From Tetradesmus obliquus (Eukaryota; Chlorophyta; Chlorophyceae; Sphaeropleales; Scenedesmaceae), in NCBI GenBank assembly GCA_030272155.1, contig CP126194.1, forward strand, positions 1,302,001-1,366,000: a DNA stretch of 64,000 bases. Direction: 5' to 3'. Positions 1 through 9,913 of this stretch are shown here, piece by piece. Position numbers and translations under genes: made by a program. How positions within the stretch are numbered: position 1 is the first letter of the stretch; the number at the start of each line of letters is the position of its first letter. The notes below the pieces were generated by a model. That model saw nothing but the letters and a program-made list of their open reading frames with translations. It did not search any database and was not told the DNA's origin.

Positions 1-1309
1 AAATGAGGATATGCAACCTCAGCAACTCACCCAGGTGCTTCACGCCCAGCTTGCCCTTGTCGTCCTTCATGCTGTCACACCACAACATACACAGATGAAA
101 CCGGATAAAAGATGTGCAATCTCAAAAACTCACCCAGGTGCTTAACGCCCAGCTTGCCCTTGCCGTCCTTCACCGCATCAAACTCATGTCACGATGACAT
201 CAAATGCAACACCATCATCACTCTACACCAACTCACCCAGGTGCTTCACGCCCAGCTTGCCCTTGCCGTCCTTCACCATGATATATCCCAACATCAACTA
301 CAATCAAATCATATTGAACTGCTGACCATATCAAACCACAATCACCGCTCACCCAGGTGCTTCACGCCCAGCTTGCCCTTGTCGTCCTTCATGCTGTAGA
401 AGGACACGCTGGGCCGCGCGCTGTCGCCGTGCACCAGCGCAAAGCGGTGGCCCTTGGGCTCCCACGCAAACGACAGCACCTTCTCGCTCTTGTTGGGCAG
501 CTCCAGCACCTGCAAGTGATGATGCAGCCACAAACATAAATTACGATGCTGTGCCGATGAGATGCAGTGGCGCAGAGGATGTCAAAGCTTGCAGGGGAAG
601 TCAGGCAAGTCAGGCAGACGCAGCGCAGCAGCCAAAGCCCACGCACACCAAAAAACTACTGTTGGGCGCACACAATCTGTGACTCGGCTGACATCAGCAA
701 GCACAGATATACAAACGGCTGGTAGCAACTGCGGCTGCAGCTGCAACAGCAACACAGTGTGGCACTCACGTCCATGGGGATGTCCTTCTCCCGGATGCTG
801 AACAACTCAAAGCCTGTGTAGGTGGACTTCTTGGTCTTGGTGAAGCGGTCCACCTTGACAGCAAGGTAGTCGCCCTGGGGGTGCCAGAAGATCTTCACGT
901 CTGCGCCAGTCAAAGTGACAAGTGACATGGTCAGATGATCAGAAATAATTGATGACTCCAGATGAGGACTAGTACAAGCTCAGCACTGGAGTGCCCTGTT
1001 GATGCATACGAGCTGCAGGATCACCTGCTCAACAATTCAATCAACAAAACAACGTATGCTGATGGCATCTCAGTGACCCCTGCAAATCTACAAGCATCTG
1101 GCAGCACATACACCAAATTAAACACACGATCCAACTTTGTAAGACGTTACTCACCGCTGACGTTGAAGAGCTGCTTGCTGCGCACGTTGGTGCGCTCCGG
1201 GATGCGGTACAGCGTGATGTTGGCGGGCCTGTCGCCCACCTCCTGCGTGTAGGCAGCCAGCAGCGGCTCCGCCGGGCTCCACTCAAAGTCCTGGTGGCGG
1301 CAGCAGCAA

Positions 1310-1342
<33 letters not shown>

Positions 1343-4300
1343 GGTGAGGCTACAACACTACCAGGCCTGCTACAGCTCCTTCCAAGTGTTGAACCCAATA
1401 GCAACACCAGGCAGATATCCCAGAGCAGCTCAACCTGCTACTCCTGCTACTCCCAAAGAAATAGGCGATCACGCCATGCCTGTGCAATCAACCAGCATTA
1501 ATCACCACGTCATGCGGCAGCCGCAGCATCCCCCTCTCACCTGCACGCCCTCCAGCTTGAGGTCCTTCTTGTCCATGAAGTTCAAATCAAGTACAACCGA
1601 GAAAGAAAAACCGCAAAACACATGGGCTCATCCCCCTCACACCTGCACTCCCTCCAGCTTGAGGTCCTGTATCAGTCAAATATCAGACACACCAGCTGCA
1701 GCTCTCGCACTGATAACAGCAGACCATCACGCACCTGCACTCCCTCCAGCTTGAGGTCCTTCTTGTCCAGCTGCGTCATCTCGGGCGTCTCGTAGATCTT
1801 GATGGCGCCCTTGGCCAGCCGCGCAAAGTACTTGTCCTCAAGACCGCCAGCCCACCTGCAGGTGAGGAGGTGCAGCAAGAGGTGCAAGGTGCTTAGGCCA
1901 GGTACACTTCCAGGTTCTGGATGTTTCGACTGAAAGGGCTGCTGTAGGTGCAGATTGCTTCGCAACAGCACAAGCACACACTGCACACTAGCAGCACGCA
2001 ACATTTCTAAAGGCCCGGCCACGCACTTGAAGATGGGCCAGCGCAGCGCGCCGCCTCTCCCTGCGCTGCTGCCTGTCACAGACCGCCCACTGAAAGCACA
2101 CACCGCACACAAGCAGGACGCAGCCATGATATGAACAACAACATGCCACGCACTTGAAGATGGGCCAGCGCAGCGCCCCTCCTGGCCCCGCGCTGCTGCC
2201 GATGGCGTAGTCCTCCATGTTGCCGCCAAAGATGCGCAGCTTCTTGCCGCTGCGCGTGTCAAACACGTTGAGCGCCACCTGCGGCAGCACGGTGAAAGGC
2301 AGAGTGTGTAAGTTATTATATACCAGACACGGCTATGCTTACCTGTACAGGTCGGAGGCGGCGTGCTGCTGTGTGTGCACATGCAGCTGTTGGCCGCATG
2401 CCCACAACAGCTTCATCAGCCGGAGTGCAATGCTGATCGCATGTACTCGTCATCACATGCAACTGCAAATCAACACTTGCAGAGCTGAAACCCACCCAGG
2501 TACCATCCCTAGCCATGCCAGCTGTACTCTTGCTCCTCTCACCTGCACCTTCTCCCGCGGGTTGGTGGGCTCAATGCTGCTGTAGGTCATGAGGTACTTC
2601 TCGGCCGGCGAGAACTCGATGAGCTGCACGTTCTGGTGGCTGTAGCGCGCCAGGCGCTGGAAGCTGGGCCCGCCCCACACTGCTACACCCTGCCTGTGCA
2701 TGGTGGCCAGGTAGTTGCCCATGGGAGACCTGCAGGCGAGCAAAGCAGCAGCACAACAGCCGGCGGTACATGAATGTCAACACGTTGGCAGCAGATATAT
2801 AAAGTTGCTGCTACACCCTGCCTGTGCATGGTGGCCAGGTGGTTGCCCATGGGTGACCTGCAGGCGAGCAAAGCAGCAGTACAACAGCCGGCGGCGCGAT
2901 ATGTCGACACTTTGGCAGCAAACATTGAGTTGCTGCAGCAGTCATTGGGTTGCTGCATAGTGGCCGGGCAGTCGCCCATGGGCGACCTGCAGGCTGGACA
3001 GATACGAGCAAAGAAAGCAGCACAACAGCTGGAAGCACAAAACATGGATTTCAGCAGCAAATGTTGATTGGATGCAGCAATCCTGTCCGCGTGTGATCTC
3101 AGGCAACAGCTGCTCCCACAGCACATCCTGAATAGCTTGTGCACGTCAAACCCCTCCTCAGTTGCTTTTGCTCTCTCTGCTCTCCCACCCAAAGCACCGT
3201 TGCAACCAATTCCCACTGTGCACAGACCCTGATAGGTTCTATGTTCCGCTATAAAAACACGCACCACTGCACGAAGGACTCTGTCCAGTAGGTGCGCTTG
3301 TAGGCCTCCTCGCTGCGGAAGCGCCTCCCATCATTCCACATGACCACCACCTCGTCGCCATACTTGATGGCAAACTGGTCACGCGACAGCTTGTCCAGCA
3401 TCCAGCTGTGCAGGTTCTCCTGCAGGCAGGCAACACAGGCATCAGGCCACAACGCAAAGGAACGTCACGGGCATAGGTCGAACAGCAGCCCGCATTGACA
3501 ACGTAGGTGACTGTCCAACTGTCGCGCAGCGCAGAACACAACCACTACGCTGGGAAAACTAATATGCAAGCAGTACAGCGGCTGCTCCAAGAAACAAGGC
3601 ACAACAAGGCACCCGCAAACTGGCACTTAACTGAACCCAACTGCCAGAAACTCCCTCACTCACCGCTGCGGAGTACTCCTTGATCTCTGGTGCCGCGTAC
3701 ACGTCCGGCACCTTTGCGTATCTGTCAAAGTCGTCAAACATGGACACCTTGAAGGTGTGGTTCTTGTCCAGCTTGTAGCCGTCAGTCTGCGCGCGAGCAG
3801 CCTGCGCCTCCTGTTGTCGTATCCCAGCATAACACCAACAGCAGATAAAACAGAAAGGCAGCGGAACGGCAAGCGTGAGGACAGCAAGCATCAGCATGCC
3901 AAACATGCCCTGCGATAGCTCTGCAGTGCAGCTGCTGCAAAGCAGGAGGCGTTGGGTGTGCGCAGGCTCGGCTGCACAACTGCCACACACTGCTGCGGAG
4001 GAGCCACACACTGCTGCGCCGTCCTAGGCTGCTGTCCTCATACCATGTGGTGTGAGCACTGGTGCTGTCAGCTCATCAACCAGACCGTTGCATGGTTGCA
4101 ACACTTGTTACTGCTACTGCTACTGCTGCTGCTGCTGCCGCTGCTCCTGCTGTTGCTGCTGCAGCTGGAAAAACAGCATGCCAGCCTGGCCCCGATGACT
4201 GGACTAGGCTGGTGCAGCATTGCCGCAGCTCGCTGGCTGGCTGTTTACTGCTGCACTTGCAGTTTCCACAGCTGCTGCTGCCATCATCACTGCTGCTGCT

Positions 4301-5385
4301 GCCATCATCACTGCTGCTGCTGCTGCTGCTGCTGCCGCTGCTGCTTCAGCTGCTGCACGGACCTGTGGGCTGAAGAACTCCACAAAGGCAAAGCCCTTGC
4401 TCATGTTGTTGGCGTCCTTGGGCATGAAGATGCCACCTGCAGCAGTTGCACAAAGTCACACAAAAAACCATGAGCAGCAGCGCTGGCGCTAGCAACAGAA
4501 GCGTGCGCACTGGAAGCGAGCCTTACAACCGCCACTGTGTGTTCTGTGGCATGCCCCATGTAATGCACTTGCTGCCAGCAGCTTGGCCATTGCCTGGTGC
4601 ACTGCTTCAGCAGCAACTGCTGCTGCTGCTGCTGCACAACTCACGCAGTTTCACTACGTGAAGGTTCTTGGAATCCTGACTACGGGCTTGTGGTTGCTGC
4701 TGCTTGCGTCGCTGAAGCTCTAAAGAGACAGGCGCTGCTGCCTTTGCTCCAGTGCACATGTACTGCAGAGCAACTACAGCTCCACGCTGCGTTTGAATCT
4801 GAGCGACCCTGTTGGGCAACTCAGCATTGCCTGATGCTCTATTGCCCTTGGACCATGACCAGATACAGCTGATTCTGCTGACCAACATCACTGGCAGTGG
4901 GCCCAGCTGCTGCCACCATGCACACTTGCAACAGTCTGCTGCCGCAACTGCCGCTGCTGCTGTGCTCCAGGTGCATGCGCACCTTCCCTGACGTTGCCAA
5001 TCTGGCTGTAAATCTTCTTCAGCACGTTGGCCAGCTTCTCGTGCTTGTCTTCTGGCACCACGGGCAGGCAGTCCACCACTGCAGCAGCAACCCACACCAG
5101 CAGCAGGTATCAGACCATGCTGCTTCACGAAAGCTCAGCTGGACATCTGATACTTTTCGACATCAACGAAACAATGGATCACGCACCGATCACAGAGCCA
5201 AAGCCTGTCTCAGTCTCCAGCTCTTCCTCCTCTTCCTCGTCCTCGTCGCTCCTGATGCCCATGTCATCGTCCTCTGGAAGAATCAGCTCTTCAAGATCGA
5301 AGTTCTCGTAAGGAAAACCAGCAGGCTGATCCCTGAACAGGGAGCGAGCCACCTCGAGGGGGTCGAGTTCTGTGACGGCTGCCAT
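1..5385 (-). CDS. EIF3B: Eukaryotic translation initiation factor 3 subunit B (eIF3b/PRT1), 3' part outside window
   Basis: Scaffold subunit of eIF3, which recruits the 40S ribosome and initiation factors in the cytosol. Eleven phase-compatible exons can be read: 5385-5187, 5078-4983, 4436-4363, 3810-3664, 3419-3265, 2729-2543, 2278-2154, 1855-1735, 1290-1155, 900-770 and 509-353, about 509 codons. The start ATG at 5385 gives MAAVTELDPLEVAR and is followed by an acidic stretch. Exons 2-3 form an RRM with the RNP1-like block KGFAFVEF. Exon 4 carries the conserved DKNHTFKVSMFDDFDRY, and exons 5-11 carry the beta-propeller (SPMGNYLAT, KKLRIFGGN, FWHPQGDYLAVKVDR, FAWEPKGHRFALVHGD). The family is about 700 residues long, so roughly 200 C-terminal residues lie beyond position 1. 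Several introns contain partial copies of adjacent exon ends. Family assignment is firm; individual splice sites are inferred. Confidence 0.93.
31..278 (-). repeat. Three donor-side echoes of eIF3b exon 11
   Basis: The last ~45 bases of exon 11, encoding MKDDKGKLGVKHLG, plus its GTGAG-type donor recur at about 31-75, 132-175 and 234-278. All lie downstream of the true exon end at 353 and in the same orientation. Spacing is about 101-118 bases. The intron-derived parts between copies are more diverged than the exon-derived parts. Each copy keeps a potential 5' splice site. Confidence 0.85.
1540..1666 (-). repeat. Two donor-side echoes of eIF3b exon 8
   Basis: Copies of the exon 8 end, coding KKDLKLEGVQ plus donor, lie at about 1540-1580 and 1632-1666, downstream of the true exon end at 1735. 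The copy nearest 1548 has a GTGAGA donor that matches a strong splice site as well as or better than the GTGCGT donor at the first position. Which donor is used cannot be decided without transcripts. Confidence 0.8.
2026..2063 (-). repeat. Donor-side echo of eIF3b exon 7
   Basis: The exon 7 end encoding GGALRWPIFK with its GTGCGT donor (exon end 2154) is repeated at 2026-2063. The exon-derived part is nearly identical, including the phase-2 end. Confidence 0.8.
2817..3003 (-). repeat. Two acceptor-side echoes of eIF3b exon 6
   Basis: The start of exon 6 (SPMGNYLATMHRQG) together with its upstream intron and CTGCAG acceptor (true start 2729) is copied at about 2820-2915 and 2941-3003. Here the copied edge is the exon 5' end and the copies lie upstream of the exon, the mirror image of the donor-side cases. 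Confidence 0.8.
4098..4362 (+). repeat. CTG/GCA-rich low-complexity tracts in eIF3b intron 3
   Basis: Runs of CTG-like trinucleotides at about 4098-4160 and 4260-4350 (poly-Gln/Ala/Leu in all frames) fill much of the intron after the RRM exon. On the minus strand the intron stays open in frame for about 45 codons of mostly alanine (AAAEAAAAAAAAAAAVMM). Retention of this intron would therefore add a poly-Ala tail before a stop. Confidence 0.75.
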
Positions 5386-5944
5386 TGTGGTGAGCAATCA
5401 CAGCTTAGCTTGAAGTTGTTGATCAAGCAGACGCACGCACCGACAAGCAACGTGGGCGGCACACATGCTGCTTTGCGCGAACGAGCAGCTGTGTTACAAA
5501 GTCACCCGCCAAACTGCCTCTGTAATACCGGTGTTATCGGCACTAACACAGCAGTGTAGGCATCAGACACGTTTGATAAGATTGCATATCACGCACGCCC
5601 ACAAAGAGTGCTGGCATGAGTGTACTGCAGCTTGTACTTGCCCTTGCTGCCTTCTGGGACTCTCAGCCTGCCACAGTGCACACGAACGTAGGCTGGGCAC
5701 CTCATGTGCTCTGAGTACGTCAGAAGTTTTTGACATGGGTTGTGCAGCCTGCAGGCACAGGTGCAACGGTTGCTAGTAGTAATAGTACCAGTGCAAGCCG
5801 TGTCATCAGGCTACTAGCCTAGTAGCTACAGCCGGCTGGCCGCTGCCAGCAAGACGTGCACAAATGGCAAAAGCACAAAAAAACATGCAGGTTGGTACCC
5901 TGCACAGACACTCCTAGCGGATTTTCAAGGACTGCGGTCGCAGC
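5386..5944. other. Upstream region of eIF3b, up to the transposon
   Basis: About 560 bases between the eIF3b start codon and the transposon's left end. It should hold the eIF3b promoter and 5' leader. I see no coding exon, RNA gene or clear motif in it. The last 9 bases (5936-5944) are the left target-site duplication of the transposon. Confidence 0.5.
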
Positions 5945-6007
5945 AGCTAAGTCACATGATAAGGGCTACCAACATGGGGTAGGAACTCCTAACCACAGCT
6001 GGTATGA
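5945..6007 (+). repeat. Left terminal inverted repeat of KDZ element
   Basis: About 60 bases from AGCTAAGTCACATGATAAGG to AGCTGGTATGA. It pairs with 18178-18240 in inverted orientation with one mismatch, and equals 61321-61383 in direct orientation without difference. Confidence 0.92.
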
Positions 6008-6545
6008 AATATCACGCACTGCAGCGCAGCATTACTGCTGTAATGTATGTCTTTAAACATGGTACGCTCTTGTCCTAGCACAGCGGCCAAGCAGTAGGTG
6101 CTCATACACCAAGGAGGTATCCTCAATGCATATAACACATCCCATACGATCACTCGCACGTGACGATGGGGAGCGCTGAGCGCCCGTCGTCTGATAAAGG
6201 ACGACAAAATTTACAACATGCCATACATGGCCACTAGGACAGTCAACTTTGTATGACAGTAGTACAAAACGGTAAAGCAGGCATACACATTCCCCCATTA
6301 CATGCAATTTACACTACTGCCACTCCTGCTTCTTGCGAGGAAAACTTCAACTTCAATCTGAGCTACGGTGTCAACCAAGTGGCGTCACTGACAAGGTGTC
6401 ACTACCCAGGCTACCAAGGACTACAAGAGGATGGAAGACTGTCAGTGCCGTTGCCCCCGAAGGGCATCGTGGCTCTTCGGGACGGCGCTGACCAGGTGTT
6501 GTTATGGTTGCAGGTAATACTAGACGACGTAGGAGCAGAAGCAGG

Positions 6546-6678
6546 AGCTGCACATGCTAATCTGAGGTTCAGCAGCCACGGTGGCCTTTCGGGGGACCAC
6601 TTCTTGCCATGTGAGTGCGCATTATGTTGCATGATGCTGATGCTTGTAATGAATGCAATTCGGCAACTTTCCTTATAT
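6546..6678 (+). repeat. 133-bp element segment also found downstream of CAND1
   Basis: This segment between the left terminal repeat and the accessory gene recurs at 54593-54725 with two substitutions, and in the second element copy. It ends in a TATA-like CCTTATATAAG about 570 bases before the accessory gene ATG, so it could contain promoter sequence of that gene; this is inference. Confidence 0.85.
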
Positions 6679-6707
6679 AAGCAGGTGACTACGTGGCGCC
6701 CCCTCAT

Positions 6708-6730
6708 CCCCCCCCCCCCCCCCCCCCCCC
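6708..6730 (+). repeat. Poly-C tract (23 C)
   Basis: Homopolymer of 23 C here and 24 C at 62084-62107 in the second element copy. It is the only difference between the two copies that I noticed. Confidence 0.9.
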
Positions 6731-7246
6731 AGCACCCAGCAGTGTTGACGCCAATTGATGACACTGCCTCCATGCATGCATCATGTAACATAAAGAATCA
6801 AACGCAACTAGAGATGACAGAGAGCATCCTTACTGTTGCTAAGTCACTGCTGCTGCAAGTCATGCCACAGTGACTTTCTGTGTGAAATACATTAGCATAG
6901 CATACCATCATGGTATCCCGACAGCACACCCTGCTTCAACACATGAAAGGATGTTATTGATACTTGTCCGAAGTAGTAATAGGTAGCAGCCGTGGGACGT
7001 AATCATGTTTTTACGTTAGAACAGCCCATTCAAACCTGCGTGACAGGTTCGCGCTGCTACAATGGCGTCAGGAATGAATGTGCAGTTTGATCGCCGCCTT
7101 GCTGTACTTTCTGGATGCTGCTATTGCGTACGGTGCCAAAGCGGAAGCAGACTAGACAGTGAGGCAGGTGCATTTGGCTGGTGGCGACAACATTGCGCAC
7201 AAACGAACGCATAAGTGCCTGACTTTATATTTTTACGCTTTTAACG

Positions 7247-9913
7247 ATGACGAAGCGCAGCAGCGCGCGCCAGCAAGCAAGAAGGTGGGCTGCAGGCAGT
7301 TGGTTGACAAATGCTACCTGCTCAGCTTGCAGCGCGAACTCTGTTGATGTCAACACTCAATGCTTGGGACTAAATACCACGGGTTTGACATATCCGCAGC
7401 TGGCGAAACTCACCAAGGCTGCAGCACAGGCGCTTGGCAAGCAGCAGCAGAAGAAGAAGCAACAGCAGCAGCAGCAGCACCCAGCTAAGCAGCCGCGCCA
7501 GCGCAGTAACCAGTCTGAGACGGGCAGTGTTGCTGAGCAGGAACCAGCATCAGGTGGCAGTGCCGCTGCTGCTAGCCATGGGCGGTGTCAGGCCAGAAGC
7601 CAGAAGAAGACCAAGAAACAGCTGAACATCAGCAACCTGAGGGCACGTCTGCATATGGGTGTGCAGAGGCGCAGCATGAAGATGCGAGCTGCTCCTGGTG
7701 GGGCTACTGACGTGGTGGTGTTCGTGCACTTTCCCCTTGGCCTGAATGGCAAGCTGCGCACTGTGTTCCAGGGGGTGACAAAGCAGCAGGCAGGTGCCAT
7801 CCTTGGCGCGCTGATAGAAACGACGGGCTGGGAAGACGATCGCCTGGAGGCCAAGTACCAGGAACTTGTCTCAGGTGCGGTGGTACACTGGAGCGTCCCC
7901 GCAAGGGCTGTGCCTATTGCAGAAATTCTCTTGTGTTCCTTTGCAGCGCATGGATGTGCATCAACCCCATCAAACACTATCATGCTGCACTGTATGAAGC
8001 TACTGTCCCCCCACTGTTGTGCCTGAAAGCACCTGCGTGGGTCTCACCTTCCCGTGTGCTGCTGCTTCTGCATTGCTGCACTACTCTGCTCCTCACAGGT
8101 GGCGAAGACAGTGCTGAGCACGATGTTCAGGGGCAGCAGCTGGAGCAGGACGCCAGCAGTGACGCTGACAGTGAGTTGTGCAGTGAGGCGGAGACAGCGG
8201 AGGAAGGAGAAGCAGACGCAGAGGACGAGCAACAGCAGCAGCAGCAAGGACGGCGGCTGCGGCGCCTGCAGCAGACTGGCAGCCGTCGCGCAGCAGAGCA
8301 TGCAGAGCAGCAGCAGCAGCGCGCCAATGATGCAGCAGTTCTGCAGGAGGTCGACGAGGTTGTTGCAAACGCGTGTGGCGGCATGCGCGAAGCAGTCATG
8401 GCAGTGCTCACTGGTGGGTTTGCCAGCAGAATGTGTACGTGTGATGTGGGTGCAGGTATCAGGCGTGCACAAGAATGCAGATGTAACTGCCTGAAGCTGT
8501 TGCAGTATGCTTGTATGGGTTGTGCATGTTCAAAAAACCATATCAATGCGTTGAAAAGCTGGTGGTGCGTGTCGGTCAATATGGCAGTTGCTGTGCTGTG
8601 AAGCACCAATAAGGAACGTGCCTGCTTTGAGGTGAGCAGAGTCTGCTCAAACGCCGCTGCTAGCACTTGGGATACCCCTGATCTGGTGTTGTCTGCTGCT
8701 CCCACCTGTGCTCGCCACTGCTCAACCCTTGTACCCCAGGTGCGCAGGCTGACGGCTGTCTGGCCGAGATCACCAAGGGCCAGGTGCGCACAGCCGTGGA
8801 GGAGCAGACTGGCTGGAGCCTGGACCGCGAGACTGGCTCAGCAGCACTGCGCAGGCTGTTCAGCAAGGTTCTGGAAGAGCTGCACCCGCAGTTCTGGTCA
8901 CAGGTAGGTGAACTCATGTGCATCCGCGCGCTGCTAGCTTGCGGGGCTTGGCGTTTTGAGGCTGCCCCAAGTTGCTTCGATTTGTCGCATGCAGGCCATT
9001 TAGCTTGCTCCACTGCTTCAGTATACTTGCATGCCATGATGCCGCTGCTCTTGCCATTGAGTTGGTGCTCTTGATGCATGAACAACCAGAATGTCAGCAT
9101 CCCATATTCATCAAGTTTAGATTCCTTTTGCGTGTTGTTCTGGAGCTGATGCTGCTTGTTGCCGCCCCTGCTGTCGTGCTGCTGTGCTGCTGAATATTGG
9201 CTGGTGCTTATCCGGCCCTGTGTGTTGCCACAGGACCAGCAGCAACAGGCGCAGCACCAGGAGCAGCAGCAGCAGGAGCAGCAGCAGCAGGTGCAGCAGC
9301 AGGAGCAGGAGGAGCAGCAGCAGCAGGAACAGGAGGCAGCTGCAAGCCGTGCCTCAGCTGGCCCACGCCGCCAGCAGAGGAAGGCAGCAGCAGGTGCCAA
9401 GCAGGCCGTGCTGGCTGTGCTGGGCAACAGCCAGAGCCCGTCAGCTGCGGCAGCAACAGACAAGGCTGTCAAGGCATCCCAGCGTGCAGCGCTGCCGGTT
9501 GAGGTGCCTGCTCCTGCCACTGTCGCTCAAAAGAAGATGGTTCAGCAGCTGCCATGCGATGGACTGGTGCGTAGAGCCTGAACATGTGCTGGTTCCTTGC
9601 AATGCATGTTTTGTGGTCTTCTGCGAGCAGCTTGCTTGCGTGTTGTCTGTTGTCTGCTGAGATGTTTCTGAGGGGTTCTGCGGCATATGAATTGCAGGGC
9701 ATCAACGTGGAGGGAATGCTGCACCAGCTGGAGGCTGCGCTGGGCCGCAGCAAGGCAGCAAGCGGCAGCGCGAGTGGCATCCAAGCTGTCGAGGACGACC
9801 TGGACTATGCTGAGCGCCTCCTGGGCGTGTGCAAGCCGCCGTCGGGCCGTCTTGTGGCTGCGTTGGCCAAGGGGCGGACCGCACTCAACACACAGAAGAT
9901 TGGGCTGCAGTAG
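7247..9913 (+). CDS. Transposon accessory gene: Gln-rich protein with DEK_C-like domain
   Basis: Five phase-matched exons: 7247-7874, 8099-8413, 8740-8903, 9234-9566 and 9698-9913 (TAG). The protein starts MTKRSSARQQARRW and has a basic, Gln-rich N-terminal region. An unrecognised block follows (ATDVVVFVHFPLGLNG, GAILGALIETTGWEDDRLEA), then an acidic/Gln-rich linker. Next comes a segment resembling the DEK C-terminal DNA-binding domain (LAEITKGQVRTAVEEQTGWS, LRRLFSKVLEEL), a second Gln-rich coiled region, and a short helical tail (VEDDLDYAERLLGVCKPPSG). It lies inside the terminal repeats, is also present in the second copy, and points away from the transposase's 5' end. A DNA-binding role aiding transposition is a guess. 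The DEK_C match is from motif memory only. Confidence 0.72.

Noticed and set aside
31..395. Evenly spaced ~45-base repeats that resemble a CRISPR array
   Set aside because: Repeats are coding sequence of eIF3b exon 11 with a splice donor, the spacers are related intron sequence, and the genome is eukaryotic.
4204..4425. Poly-alanine frame as a separate small gene
   Set aside because: It is the eIF3b RRM exon read on into GCN-repeat intron sequence; not an independent gene.
6253..6873. 206-residue plus-strand frame inside the transposon
   Set aside because: Runs through the poly-C tract, has no recognisable domain, and part of it recurs alone at 54593 without the rest of the frame; more likely leader or promoter sequence.
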